A DNA stretch of 64,000 bases, from the NCBI RefSeq assembly GCF_900188225.1, contig NZ_FZOC01000002.1, positions 306,310 to 370,309 on the forward strand. The letters run 5' to 3'. Origin of the DNA: Humidesulfovibrio mexicanus (lineage in GTDB: Bacteria; Desulfobacterota; Desulfovibrionia; Desulfovibrionales; Desulfovibrionaceae). Below, piece after piece: positions 9,938-23,136 of the stretch (position 1 is its first letter; each line of letters opens with the position of its first letter). Made by a program: the position numbers and the translations under genes. Below the pieces are notes generated by a model that saw nothing but the letters and a program-made list of their open reading frames with translations, did not search any database and was not told where the DNA came from.

Positions 9938-10711
9938 ATGGACTATCTTGTCATCTGCCTTGCCAGCCTGGCCGTGTCGGGCCTGACCCTTTTTTCCGGC
10001 TTCAGGCTGGGCACCGTGCTTGCCCCTGTCATGGCCGTCTTCTTCCCCGTGGAAACGGCCGTGGCCATGACGGCTGTGGTGCATTTCGCCAACAATCTTT
10101 TAAAGCTGGCCATGTTCCGCCGCGCGGCGAGCCTCCAGGTCGTGCTCCGTTTCGGCATACCCGCGCTTTTGGCCAGCCTGGCCGGAGCATGGCTTCTCGT
10201 CAGGATTTCGGACATGCAGCCGCTCTTGCGGTATTTCCTGTTGGGTCGGCAGCTGGAGGTCGCCCCGGTCAAGCTCCTGGTTGGCCTGCTGATCGCCATT
10301 TTTGCCGTTCTGGAATTTCGTCCCGGCAAAGGCTCCAAGCCGTATCCGCCGTCGTCGCTCCCGCTGGGCGGCGTCCTGAGCGGTTTCTTCGGGGGTCTTT
10401 CCGGCAATCAGGGGGCCTTTCGCAGCGCCTTTCTGCTGGGGGCCGGGCTTGACAAGGAGGCCTTCATCGCCACGGGGGTTGTGCTGGCCTGCCTGGTGGA
10501 TGCGTCGCGCCTGACGGTGTACGCCGCTATGGCGGGCTCGGTGATGATCTCCGGCAATCTGGGGCTGGTCGTCACGGCGACCTTGTCCGCCTTCCTCGGA
10601 GTGTTCATAGGGGCAAGGGTGCTCAAGAAGGTCACCATCAAGACCGTGCGTCTTCTGGTGGGGAGTCTGCTTCTGGGGCTGGCCGCGGCTTTGTGCCTGG
10701 GCCTCGTCTAG
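9938..10711 (+). CDS. TauE/SafE (TSUP) family membrane transporter
   Basis: The 257-residue protein has seven to eight hydrophobic segments and the internal pseudo-repeat of the sulfite exporter TauE/SafE family. The conserved patch SGFFGGLSGNQGAFRSAF near residue 150 marks the second repeat. Members export sulfite, sulfoacetate or other small organic anions; the substrate here is unknown. Start ATG at 9938 is preferred over ATG 9884 because GGAG lies 8 nt upstream and the protein then begins directly with a membrane segment. It converges with the PFOR gene on a shared terminator. Confidence 0.88.
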   Translation: MDYLVICLASLAVSGLTLFSGFRLGTVLAPVMAVFFPVETAVAMTAVVHFANNLLKLAMFRRAASLQVVLRFGIPALLASLAGAWLLVRISDMQPLLRYFLLGRQLEVAPVKLLVGLLIAIFAVLEFRPGKGSKPYPPSSLPLGGVLSGFFGGLSGNQGAFRSAFLLGAGLDKEAFIATGVVLACLVDASRLTVYAAMAGSVMISGNLGLVVTATLSAFLGVFIGARVLKKVTIKTVRLLVGSLLLGLAAALCLGLV

Positions 10712-10780
10712 GAGGCCCGCCGCCGGGCCTTGGCCGGACCGCCTGTCCGGGATCACAGACCAAAGGCGCGCAAAAGAAAA

Positions 10781-10802
10781 GGCCCCGGATCGCTCCGGGG
10801 CC
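10781..10802. terminator. Bidirectional rho-independent terminator (TauE/SafE and PFOR genes)
   Basis: A perfect 9-bp stem GGCCCCGGA / TCCGGGGCC with a TCGC loop is flanked by TTGTGTTT on the right and AAAAGAAAA on the left, so it has a U-rich tail on both strands. Confidence 0.9.
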
Positions 10803-10826
10803 TTGTGTTTGTGGCGGGGCGGGCGG

Positions 10827-14743
<3,917 letters not shown>

Positions 14744-14864
14744 GACTTTCGGCCACAGGGGGTTCAGCGACCGAATACCGCCAGATTGGGCTGGCGTCCC
14801 GTCCCGTCCTGCGCTAGATTTCCCCATGGTCGAGAAAAGCAATCATTACGAGTAGGGAATCTCC

Positions 14865-16691
14865 ATGGATTACTGCGAGCTGCCACTTCCCGAAGGGCCA
14901 TGGCGCAAGGCCGTCCAGGCTGCACCGCGCTTTCTGCCGTTTTTGTCCTGGCTGCCGGACGTGAGTGCGCGCAGCCTCAAGGCCGACCTCTGGGCCGGAC
15001 TCACCGGGGCGGTCATTGTGCTGCCGCAGGGTGTGGCCTTTGCGGCCATAGCTGGGCTCCCGCCGCAGTACGGCCTGTACGCGGCCATGGTCCCGGTGAT
15101 CATCGCCGCGCTCTTTGGATCGTCCATGCACTTGGTCTCCGGGCCAACCACAGCGATTTCCCTGGTGATTCTGGCGAATGTGAGCCATTTTGCGGAGCCG
15201 GGCAGCGCGGAGTACATCCGCCTGGTGCTCACCCTCACCCTTTTGGCCGGGATGTTCCAGCTGGGGCTTGGCTTGGCGCGGCTGGGCGCGGTGGTGAACT
15301 TCGTGTCGCATTCGGTGGTGACCGGTTTCACCGCTGGCGCGGCCATCCTCATCGCCACCAGCCAGCTGGGCGGATTCTTCGGCGTCGAGATGCCCGGCGG
15401 CGGCGGTGTTTGGGCCAGCTGGCGGCATTTGCTCACGCATTTGCCCCAGTCGAATCCCCGGGTGCTGGGGCTGGGCGTGTTCACCATGTTGGTGGTGCTG
15501 GCCGTGCGCCGCCTCAACCCCAGGCTGCCCGCGCTGCTTCTGGCCATGGTTGCGGCCAGCCTGGCCGCCGCGCTTTTGGACGGCGCGTCCCATGGGGTGC
15601 GGCTGGTGGGCGCTTTGCCCGCCTCCCTGCCTCCCCTCTCGCTGCCGCTGCCGGGATTCGACGAGGTGCGCCAGCTGGTGCCCGGCGCATTGGCCATCGC
15701 CATGCTGGGCCTGGCCGAGGCGGTCTCCATAGCCCGCGCCGTGGCCGTGCGCTCGCAGCAGCGCATCGACAACTCCCAGGAGTTCATCGGCCAGGGGCTG
15801 GCCAATGTGGTGGGCAGCTTTTTTTCGGCATACGCGTCCTCGGGCTCCTTCACCCGCACCGGGCTCAACTTCGAGGCCGGCGCCAAAACTCCGCTGGCGG
15901 CGGTGTTTTCGGCCCTGCTTCTTGCGGCCATCGTGCTGCTGGTGGCCCCGCTTACCGCGCATCTGCCCCTGGCGGCAATGAGCGGCGTGATTCTGTTGGT
16001 GGCGGCCAATCTGGTGGACCTGGACGGCATCCGGCACATCCTGCGCACGGACAAGAGCGAAGCGGGCGTGCTGGCCGTGACCTTCCTGGCGACGCTCTTT
16101 GTGCAGATGGAGTTCGCCATCTTCTGCGGGGTCATCCTCTCCCTGCTCATGTACCTCAAGCGCACCTCGCATCCGGGATTCACCGTGCTGGCCCCGGACC
16201 CGGACAGCCTGCGGCGGCCCCTGGTGAACGTCGAGCGCAAGCCCGTTCCGGAATGTCCGCAGCTGAAAATCCTGCGCCTGGACGGCAGCATCTTCTTCGG
16301 CGCGGCGACGCACATTTCCGAGGAACTGCACCGCATCATGAACACCTTCCCGGAGCAGTGCCACATCCTCATCGTGGGCAGCGGCATCAATTTTATCGAC
16401 GCCACCGGCTGCCGGATGCTCTACGACGAGGCTTTGAGCCTCAAGCTCTCTGGACGGGACATGTTCTTCTGCGGGCTCAAAAGCGAGGTGCGCGAAGTGC
16501 TGGAACGCGGCCTGTGCTTGAAGCGCCTGGGCGGCCGGCATATTTTTGATACCGAGGCCGAGGCCATTGCGCGCATGGTGCCCCGGCTGGACCCGGAGCG
16601 CTGCGCCTGCTGCCACACGCGCGTGTTCCGCGAGTGCGAGCACATGCCCGGCGGCGAGCACTACCAGCCGCTGGGCGGCACTAGCGTGTAA
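14865..16691 (+). CDS. SulP-family anion permease with STAS domain
   Basis: The 608-residue inner-membrane transporter has the SulP entry ADLWAGLTGAVIVLPQGVAF near residue 40, about twelve membrane segments, and a C-terminal STAS domain (about 460-575: LKILRLDGSIFFGAATHIS, then DATGCRML). SulP proteins carry sulfate, bicarbonate or other anions; in a sulfate reducer sulfate import is a reasonable guess only. The extreme C-terminus adds a Cys/His-rich tail, CACCHTRVFRECEHMPGGEH, a possible metal site that is unusual for the family. ATG at 14865 has AGGGAA upstream. The 3' end overlaps the convergent LysE gene by 11 nt. Confidence 0.92.
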   Translation: MDYCELPLPEGPWRKAVQAAPRFLPFLSWLPDVSARSLKADLWAGLTGAVIVLPQGVAFAAIAGLPPQYGLYAAMVPVIIAALFGSSMHLVSGPTTAISLVILANVSHFAEPGSAEYIRLVLTLTLLAGMFQLGLGLARLGAVVNFVSHSVVTGFTAGAAILIATSQLGGFFGVEMPGGGGVWASWRHLLTHLPQSNPRVLGLGVFTMLVVLAVRRLNPRLPALLLAMVAASLAAALLDGASHGVRLVGALPASLPPLSLPLPGFDEVRQLVPGALAIAMLGLAEAVSIARAVAVRSQQRIDNSQEFIGQGLANVVGSFFSAYASSGSFTRTGLNFEAGAKTPLAAVFSALLLAAIVLLVAPLTAHLPLAAMSGVILLVAANLVDLDGIRHILRTDKSEAGVLAVTFLATLFVQMEFAIFCGVILSLLMYLKRTSHPGFTVLAPDPDSLRRPLVNVERKPVPECPQLKILRLDGSIFFGAATHISEELHRIMNTFPEQCHILIVGSGINFIDATGCRMLYDEALSLKLSGRDMFFCGLKSEVREVLERGLCLKRLGGRHIFDTEAEAIARMVPRLDPERCACCHTRVFRECEHMPGGEHYQPLGGTSV

Positions 16692-17310
16692 GAAGCTCCC
16701 AGGCCGTGCGCGCGAACCAGCCCGCGTAGCCCAGCAGCATGATGCCAAGCCCGCGCATGACCAGGACATAGCCCCGGCCGCCCAAGAGCGGGCCGAAGCG
16801 TCCGGTGAGCATCGCCACCAGCACCTTGGCCCCCACCAGGCAACCGAAGAAGCCGCACAGGAAGGCCACGGCCGCAGACGCCCCGCCGGCCCAGGCCTGG
16901 GTCAGCAGCGGCGCGCCCACCGTGCCCCAGAACAGATAGGGGCTGGGGTTCAGCAGGTTGGCGAACACGCCTTTTCGGAAGGATTGGGGCTGCACGGGGA
17001 TGGGCGTTTCGTTCGGCGGGCGGAAGCGCAGGCTTCCAAGGGCGCACCGGCAGAGGTAAGCCGCGCCGCAGAGGGTGAGGGTGGCGAGGAGGCGCGGGTG
17101 TTCTGCCAAGCCTGAGGTGAGCAGCAGGGCGCAAAGCACGATGGGCGCGTCGGTCACAAGGGGCGAGGCCGCCACCTTGGCCCCTTCGCGAACGGAGAAG
17201 GCCAGGGTCTGCACGATGACCAGGGCCAGCAGCGGTCCTGGGGAAAGACCCGCCGAGAGGCCCAGGGCGGCTCCGGCAAACAGGGCGCTCGCGGGGTCGC
17301 CCATGGTCAT
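16681..17310 (-). CDS. LysE/RhtB-family exporter
   Basis: The 209-residue protein has six hydrophobic stretches and the family start GLSAGLSPGPLLALVI. The segment FANLLNPSPYLFWGTVGAP is the conserved second half. LysE/RhtB proteins export amino acids or related small molecules; the substrate is not evident. The start overlaps the end of the PAS/GGDEF/EAL gene by 4 nt, so the two are co-transcribed and probably translationally coupled. Confidence 0.88.
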   Translation of the reverse strand: MTMGDPASALFAGAALGLSAGLSPGPLLALVIVQTLAFSVREGAKVAASPLVTDAPIVLCALLLTSGLAEHPRLLATLTLCGAAYLCRCALGSLRFRPPNETPIPVQPQSFRKGVFANLLNPSPYLFWGTVGAPLLTQAWAGGASAAVAFLCGFFGCLVGAKVLVAMLTGRFGPLLGGRGYVLVMRGLGIMLLGYAGWFARTAWELLTR

Positions 17311-19790
17311 GGGAACGGGCAGACCCCGTCCTCGAAGCGACCGAGAAACGCCTCGGCCTGGGCCTCGGGCAGGGGCTTGGCGAACAGGTAGCCCTGGAAG
17401 AATTCACAGCCGAGGTCCAGCAGAATGCTTTGCTGCCGCCGGGTCTCCACGCCCTCGGCCACCACGTCCATGCGCAGGCTCGTGGCCAGCTGGATGATGG
17501 CCTTGACGATCTCCAGGTTTTCCTTGCCGTGCTCCAGCATGTGCACGAAGGACAGGTCGATCTTCAGGTGGTCCAGGGGCAGGCGCGTGAGATAGGCCAG
17601 GCTGGAGTACCCGGTGCCGAAGTCGTCCACCGAGAAGGTGACCCCCATTTCGCGCAATTCCGCAAGCTTGTTCAGCACCGTTGTGCCGCTCTGCATCAGC
17701 GCGGTTTCGGTCACTTCCAGCTTGAGGTTTTTGGTGGGCAGCCCCGTCTCCGCGAGGATGTCGCGCACGCGCGGCAGAAAGTCCGGCCGGGGCACCTGCT
17801 GGGGCGAGAGGTTCACGGAAAGCACCGCGTCGCGCAGGTGGGGGTGGCGCCGCCGCCAGCTGTTCAGAATGCGCGAGCCCTCGCGCAGGGCCCAGTAGCC
17901 CAGCTCCACCACCTTGCCCGATTCCTCCGCGATGGGGATGAACTCTCCGGGCATGACGAGCCCGCGTTCCGGGTGCCGCCAGCGCGCCAGGGCCTCGAAG
18001 CCGAACAGACCCTGCTGTTTGCCCATTTGCACGATGGGCTGGAATTCCAGGAAGAATTCGCCCCGCGCAATGGCCCGGTCCATCTCGTTTTCCAGCCGCA
18101 CCACCTTGAGCGTTTGGGCCAGCAGCGAAGGGGTGAAGCTCTTGACGCGGTTTTTGCCCATGGATTTGGCCCGGTGCATGGCCAGGGTGGCGTTGCGCAG
18201 CACCTCCTCGGCGCTGTCCGCCGGGGTCTGGCCCAGGGCTAGGCCGATGCTCGCGGTGACGCTGAGTTCCTGCCCGCGCGCCGTAACCGGCGCGGCCAGG
18301 GCATGGCGGATGCGCCGGATGGCCTGGATGGGGCGTTTGTAGGAGTCGAACTCCTCCATGACCACCACGAATTCGTCCCCGCCCGTGCGGGCCACGGTGT
18401 CCAACTCGCGCACGCAGGCGCGCAGGCGCGCGGCCGTCTCGATCAGCAGCGCGTCGCCAGCGGTGTGGCCCAGGGATTCGTTGACGAGCTTGAAGCGGTC
18501 CAGGTCGATGAGGATGACGGCGTAGCGGTAGTCGGGCCGCCTGCGCACGCGCTGCAGCGCGGTGTCGATGCGCTCCACGCACAGCGAGCGGTTGGCGATG
18601 CCCGTAAGGGGATCGTGCAGGGCCTGGTGGCGCAGGCGCGTCTCCAGGCGCTTCTGCTCGGTGTGGTCCAGGAACATCAGCGCGCACACGCGGGGCTCTA
18701 TCTGGAAGCAATGCACCTCGTAGGCTCCGGCAGCCTGCTCGTCCCTGTAGGTGTTGCGCTCGGTCCGCCAGAGCTCTCCGTGGGAGCAGGCGCGCTCTAT
18801 GCGCCGCCGGGGTTCGGCGCCGGACAGTTCCGGAAAAGCCGCCTCCAGCGGCTGTCCCAAAAGCGGACCGTGGTCGCGATGCAGGATTTTGTCCGCGGCG
18901 GGGTTGGCCGCCACCAGCAGCAGTCTGCCGCTGGGGGTGAGGCGGTACACATGCATCCCCAGGGGTGATTGGCGGAACAGGGCATCGGCGCGGCGCTCGG
19001 CCTCGCGCAGGGCGTTTTGTGCCGCGGCGCGATCCGTCACATCGACGCCGGAAGCCCAGCCGACCCAGCCGGTCACGGGTTGGGCATGGCGGTTTCTGTT
19101 CCACACGATGGTTCTGTCGCCGCCATCACGCGCGCGCATGACGGCTTCGCAACAGTCCGGACCCTCTTCCCCGGTGTGCCAGGCCCGCATCCTCTGGCGC
19201 CGTTCCGGGTCGGGGTACAGGCGTTCCATGATGTCGGCGGCGCCCAGCGCCTCGTCTGCGGTGTAGCCCAGCGCGCGCTCGCACTCCCTGTTCCAGAACG
19301 CCACGCGGCCATGTTCGTCGAAGGCCATGAGCAGCATGGACAGGCCCATGACCAGGGCCTCCAGGCGTTTCTGGTGCAGGGCGCAGGCAAGCTCCGTGTC
19401 GCGCAGGGGGGTCAGGTCCAGCACATGTCCGGCCGTAAGCCCGCCGCCGTCCATGGCCTCGCGCAGGACGCACACCACGTGCTCGCGACCGTTCCAGGTC
19501 AGCACGCGTTCGCTGGCATGGCGCTCCACGCCCGTCGGCGGTGGGAAGAACAGGGCTTCCGATGCGCCCAAAAGCGCCTCGGCGGGCTTGCCCAGCACGG
19601 TGCACGCGGCCCGGTTGACAAAGGCCAGTCGGCCTTTGCGGTCCGTGGCGAACACCGGCAGGCTCAAGGAATCGAGAATGCTGGAAAGCGCCCGGAGCGG
19701 AAGCCCCCGCCTCGGCGTCTTGCCGGAGGACGGGGCCGTATGTGGGCTGGGGCTCGCCGCGAGGGGGAACGGCTTGGAGCTCATGGTCAC
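17307..19790 (-). CDS. PAS-PAS-PAS-GGDEF-EAL cyclic-di-GMP signalling protein
   Basis: The 827-residue protein has about three PAS-like sensor domains (about 35-150, 150-270 and 275-380), a GGDEF domain with intact GGDEF near 468, and an EAL domain with FEALARW near 597, ETALMQ and DDFGTGYSSL. Both catalytic signatures look intact, so either cyclase or phosphodiesterase activity is possible. No membrane segment is seen, so it is likely cytosolic and senses an internal signal through PAS ligands. It precedes the LysE gene with a 4-nt overlap. Confidence 0.93.
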   Translation of the reverse strand: MTMSSKPFPLAASPSPHTAPSSGKTPRRGLPLRALSSILDSLSLPVFATDRKGRLAFVNRAACTVLGKPAEALLGASEALFFPPPTGVERHASERVLTWNGREHVVCVLREAMDGGGLTAGHVLDLTPLRDTELACALHQKRLEALVMGLSMLLMAFDEHGRVAFWNRECERALGYTADEALGAADIMERLYPDPERRQRMRAWHTGEEGPDCCEAVMRARDGGDRTIVWNRNRHAQPVTGWVGWASGVDVTDRAAAQNALREAERRADALFRQSPLGMHVYRLTPSGRLLLVAANPAADKILHRDHGPLLGQPLEAAFPELSGAEPRRRIERACSHGELWRTERNTYRDEQAAGAYEVHCFQIEPRVCALMFLDHTEQKRLETRLRHQALHDPLTGIANRSLCVERIDTALQRVRRRPDYRYAVILIDLDRFKLVNESLGHTAGDALLIETAARLRACVRELDTVARTGGDEFVVVMEEFDSYKRPIQAIRRIRHALAAPVTARGQELSVTASIGLALGQTPADSAEEVLRNATLAMHRAKSMGKNRVKSFTPSLLAQTLKVVRLENEMDRAIARGEFFLEFQPIVQMGKQQGLFGFEALARWRHPERGLVMPGEFIPIAEESGKVVELGYWALREGSRILNSWRRRHPHLRDAVLSVNLSPQQVPRPDFLPRVRDILAETGLPTKNLKLEVTETALMQSGTTVLNKLAELREMGVTFSVDDFGTGYSSLAYLTRLPLDHLKIDLSFVHMLEHGKENLEIVKAIIQLATSLRMDVVAEGVETRRQQSILLDLGCEFFQGYLFAKPLPEAQAEAFLGRFEDGVCPFP

Positions 19791-19944
19791 CTGATCGTTT
19801 GGTCCGTGTTACGAAACAAATACCATTATCCAAGCGCAAATGCAAAGGGGGGGAGAGGGATTGCCGCGGTCCCGCCATGATGCTAGGCTGACGGCAGGGC
19901 CGGGCCGCCATTCGGCGTTGGCCATGTTCTTCAAGGAGGGTGCG

Positions 19945-20403
19945 ATGCTGAAGGATTTCAAAGAATTCATCATGCGCGGCAACGTGGTGGACATGGCCGT
20001 GGGCATCGTCATCGGCGCGTCCTTCGGGGGCATCGTCAAGTCCCTGGTGGACGATGTGCTCATGCCGCCCATCGGATTGCTGCTCGGTCGGGTGGATTTT
20101 TCCAACCTCTACGTTGTGCTGCGCGAGGGCGCGACGCCCGGACCTTACGCCGCCCTGGTCGAGGCCAAGAAGGCTGGCGCGGTGACGCTCAATCTGGGCC
20201 TGTTCGCCAACACGGTCATCAGCTTTCTCATTGTGGGCATGGCGATTTTTCTGGTGGTGCGCGCCATGAACCGCCTGCGCGACATGCAGAAAAAGGACGA
20301 GCCCGCCGCCGCGCCCACCACGCGCGAATGTCCGTATTGCGCCACGAGCATCAGCGTGAAGGCCGTGCGCTGCCCCAACTGCACCTCGCAGCTGGATTCC
20401 TAG
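19945..20403 (+). CDS. mscL: Large-conductance mechanosensitive channel MscL with C-terminal zinc ribbon
   Basis: The 152-residue protein begins [19 protein letters not shown], the classic MscL first helix, and has the two membrane segments of the family. The C-terminus adds CPYC-x10-CPNC, a four-cysteine zinc ribbon absent from E. coli MscL. It opens under extreme turgor loss to vent solutes. ATG at 19945 is set by AAGGAGG 6 nt upstream. The stop overlaps that of the convergent butyrate kinase gene. Confidence 0.95.
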   Translation: MLKDFKEFIMRGNVVDMAVGIVIGASFGGIVKSLVDDVLMPPIGLLLGRVDFSNLYVVLREGATPGPYAALVEAKKAGAVTLNLGLFANTVISFLIVGMAIFLVVRAMNRLRDMQKKDEPAAAPTTRECPYCATSISVKAVRCPNCTSQLDS

Positions 20404-21506
20404 GACTGCCGCCCCGCCAGGGCCGCGTAGCTCCGCACGGGTTCGCGGCCTTCCAGGGCCAGACGCGCCCCGGTGGCAAGGGCCAGCATTTCGTCCACCT
20501 GGGGCAGGGCCAGCACCGGGGCCAGAAAGCGCACCCGTCGCGAAATCTCCTCCACCAGCAGGGGGCTGCGCGACATGCCCCCGGTAAGCACGATGGCGGC
20601 CGGGCCGCCGCTGGCGTCCTCCTGCAGGGCCGCCGCCATGGCACCCACGAACTTGGCCACGCCGTAGGCCATGGCCTGGATGACCGCACCGCACGCCGCA
20701 TCGCCCTCGTGGAAGCGCCGCTCCACCTCGCGCAGGTCGTTGGTTCCTGTGTGGGCGTACATGCCGCCGCTGGTCAGAATCTCCTTGCGCAGCCGCACGG
20801 GGTCGTCCCCGGCGCGGACCATCTCCACCAGCACCAGGGCGGGCAGGGCGCCCGCCCGTTCCGCGCTCATGGGCCCTTCGCCGTCCACGCCGTTGGTCAC
20901 GTCCACCACGCGGCCCCGGTCGTGCGCGCCCACGCTGACCCCGCCGCCCAGGTGCGCCACAACGAATGTGGCGTCCTCGTAGCGCAGGCCGAGGTGGCGC
21001 GCGGCCAGACGCCCGGCCATGCGCTGCGAGAGCGCATGGAACACCGAACGCCTGCGGATGCGCGGCAGTCCCGTCATCCGGGCGATGTCCCGCAGTTCGT
21101 CCGTCACCGGCGGATCGACCACAAAGGCCGGGCAGCCGCACGCAGCGGCGAAGCGCAGGGCCAGGGGCGCGCCCAGGTTGCAGGGATGCTCGCCGTGGGC
21201 TCCGGCGGCCAGCTCCGCCAGCATCGCCGCATCCACGGCGTACACGCCGCCGGGCAGCGGCCGCAGCAAGCCGCCCCGTCCGGACACGGCGGCATATGCG
21301 CCGGGCGCGGCGGCGAAGCCCGCGTCGGCCAAGGCCTGCTCGATGGCGGCCAGGCGCAGGGGCAGTTGCGCTCCAACGCCGCCGCAGGCGGAGAGTTCGG
21401 CCTTGGGGTGGCGCAGTTCCACGGAGAAGCGCGGCGCATCGCCCTCGAACACGGCAAGCTTGGTGGAGGTGGAGCCAGGATTCAGGCACAGGATGCGCGC
21501 GTTCAT
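20400..21506 (-). CDS. buk: Butyrate kinase
   Basis: The 368-residue ASKHA-fold acyl kinase carries [15 protein letters not shown] at the N-terminus, [20 protein letters not shown] mid-protein and [11 protein letters not shown] near the end, all typical of Buk. It converts butyryl- or branched-chain acyl-phosphate plus ADP to acid plus ATP. It overlaps the phosphotransacylase gene by 4 nt, completing an acyl-CoA to acid plus ATP route. The real substrate could be branched acyl groups from amino acid oxidation. Confidence 0.93.
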   Translation of the reverse strand: MNARILCLNPGSTSTKLAVFEGDAPRFSVELRHPKAELSACGGVGAQLPLRLAAIEQALADAGFAAAPGAYAAVSGRGGLLRPLPGGVYAVDAAMLAELAAGAHGEHPCNLGAPLALRFAAACGCPAFVVDPPVTDELRDIARMTGLPRIRRRSVFHALSQRMAGRLAARHLGLRYEDATFVVAHLGGGVSVGAHDRGRVVDVTNGVDGEGPMSAERAGALPALVLVEMVRAGDDPVRLRKEILTSGGMYAHTGTNDLREVERRFHEGDAACGAVIQAMAYGVAKFVGAMAAALQEDASGGPAAIVLTGGMSRSPLLVEEISRRVRFLAPVLALPQVDEMLALATGARLALEGREPVRSYAALAGRQS

Positions 21507-22456
21507 GAACGAACTCCGGTTTCGTGCGCGCCCTGCCGGGCCAGGAACACGGCCAGGGCGATGGATGCCAGCTTGGAGCGGTCGGAGTCGCCGCGCGAGG
21601 GCACAACCACCGGGGCCTTGCTGCCAACCACAACGCTGGCCACGGGAGCGCCGAGCAGGGTGCTCACGGCTTTGTGCAGGATGTTTCCGGATTCGATGTC
21701 CGGAGCGAGCAGGATGTCCGCATGTCCGGCCACGGGGCTGTCCACGCCTTTCAGCCTTGCGGAGACGGGCGACACCGCCAGATCCAGGGCCAGCGGTCCG
21801 GCCACCTGGGCATCGCCGAAGGCCCCTTCCGCGCCCATCTTGGCCAGCAGATCGGCGTCGAGGGTGGCGGGCATGGCCGGGAAGTTGACCTTTTCCGTGG
21901 CGGCGAGCACGGCGGCGCGTGGCCTGGGAATGCCCAGCGCCCGCGCCACGGCCAGGGCGTTCTTGAGGATGTCCGCCTTGCGCTGGAGGCTGGGGCGGAT
22001 GTTCACGCCCGCATCGCTGAGGAGCATGAGCCGGGGCGGCTGCGAGCCCGCCGGGGCGGCCGGGGCGTCGAAGACGCTCACCAGGCTCAGGATGCCGCCG
22101 GGCGCGACCAGATTCGCGTCCTTGGCGAGCACCGCCTTGAGCAGGGTGGCCGTGGACACGAGCCCCTTCATGAGGAGCTGGACCCTGCCTTGCCGATAAA
22201 GGTCCACGGCCTTGTGCACGGCCTCGGCGTCGTCCGGGCAGTCGATGAATTCGAACCCTGCAAGGGCGCACCCCAGTTCCGCGGCCACGGCCTGTGTGCG
22301 TTCCTTTTGTCCGATGAACACCGGCTCGGCCAGCCCCAGCGTTGCGGCGTCCAGGGCGGCGCGCAGCACGAACGGTTCGGCGCAGGGCGCGATGGCCACG
22401 CGCAGGCGGGCGCCTTGCCCGCGCACGGCCTGGGTGATGCGCTCCAGGCTGTCCAC
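21503..22456 (-). CDS. ptb: Phosphate butyryltransferase (phosphate acyltransferase family)
   Basis: The 317-residue enzyme exchanges CoA for phosphate on butyryl- or related acyl-CoA. LMKGLVSTATLLKAVL near residue 95 and ILLAPDIESGNILHK near 245 are family landmarks. It is preceded by a lone acetolactate synthase small subunit (3 nt gap) and overlaps buk by 4 nt, so the three form one operon. Confidence 0.93.
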   Translation of the reverse strand: MDSLERITQAVRGQGARLRVAIAPCAEPFVLRAALDAATLGLAEPVFIGQKERTQAVAAELGCALAGFEFIDCPDDAEAVHKAVDLYRQGRVQLLMKGLVSTATLLKAVLAKDANLVAPGGILSLVSVFDAPAAPAGSQPPRLMLLSDAGVNIRPSLQRKADILKNALAVARALGIPRPRAAVLAATEKVNFPAMPATLDADLLAKMGAEGAFGDAQVAGPLALDLAVSPVSARLKGVDSPVAGHADILLAPDIESGNILHKAVSTLLGAPVASVVVGSKAPVVVPSRGDSDRSKLASIALAVFLARQGAHETGVRS

Positions 22457-22459
22457 GGG

Positions 22460-22948
22460 CTACTCGTCGCCGCGCTTGAGCGCGATTTTTCCCGTGCGCG
22501 CCATGGAGAGGATGCCGAAGGGCTCCAGCATCCGGATGAGGCCTTCCACGCGCTCGGCATCGCCGGAAAGCTCCACGGTGATGCTGCCTTCGCCCAGGCC
22601 CACCACTCCGGCGCGGAAGACCTCCAGGATCTGCATGAGTTGGGAGAGGCTTTCGCCGTTGCGGCGCACTTTCAAAAGCACCAGTTCGCGGTCCACGAAC
22701 TCGCGCCGGGAAAGGTCGTCCACCTGGATGACAAAGGCCATGCGGTCCACCGCGTCGACGATGTCGCCGGTGTCGCCGGGCTGGTCGTCCGGGGTTTCGA
22801 AGCAGATGACCATGCGCGAGACGTCCGGATTTTCGGTCTCGCCGCTGGAGATGCTGCGGATGTTGAGCCCGCGGCGCTTGAATTCCTCGGCCATTTCGGC
22901 CAGCACGCCGCTGCGGTTGGCCACCAGGGCGGAGATGGTGTGTTTCAC
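22460..22948 (-). CDS. ilvN: Acetolactate synthase small (regulatory) subunit, stand-alone
   Basis: The 162-residue protein has an N-terminal ACT domain (KHTISALVANRSGVLAEMAE, then GLNIRSISSGET) and the C-terminal domain of IlvH/IlvN (VELSGDAERVEGLIRML). It normally binds valine and controls the catalytic subunit IlvB. No ilvB lies beside it; instead it heads ptb-buk. Start is GTG at 22948, with GGAGG about 9 nt upstream. It could regulate a distant IlvB or mark a branched-chain keto-acid role for the operon. Confidence 0.85.
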   Translation of the reverse strand: MKHTISALVANRSGVLAEMAEEFKRRGLNIRSISSGETENPDVSRMVICFETPDDQPGDTGDIVDAVDRMAFVIQVDDLSRREFVDRELVLLKVRRNGESLSQLMQILEVFRAGVVGLGEGSITVELSGDAERVEGLIRMLEPFGILSMARTGKIALKRGDE

Positions 22949-23136
22949 GGCAGTCGTCCTCCATGCCGGGGCGGATGAATCCATGGTCCTGCAATCCCTG
23001 CCACAGTACAGCATTCCCGCCTGGAAGCAAAGGCCATCCCGATGTGGACGCTTGCCAATCTTTGCCGTCCGGGATAGGAATTCTATATGGAGCAGAGGAG
23101 CATTCCCCCCATCATCGAGCGCGAAGCGGGGCCCTT

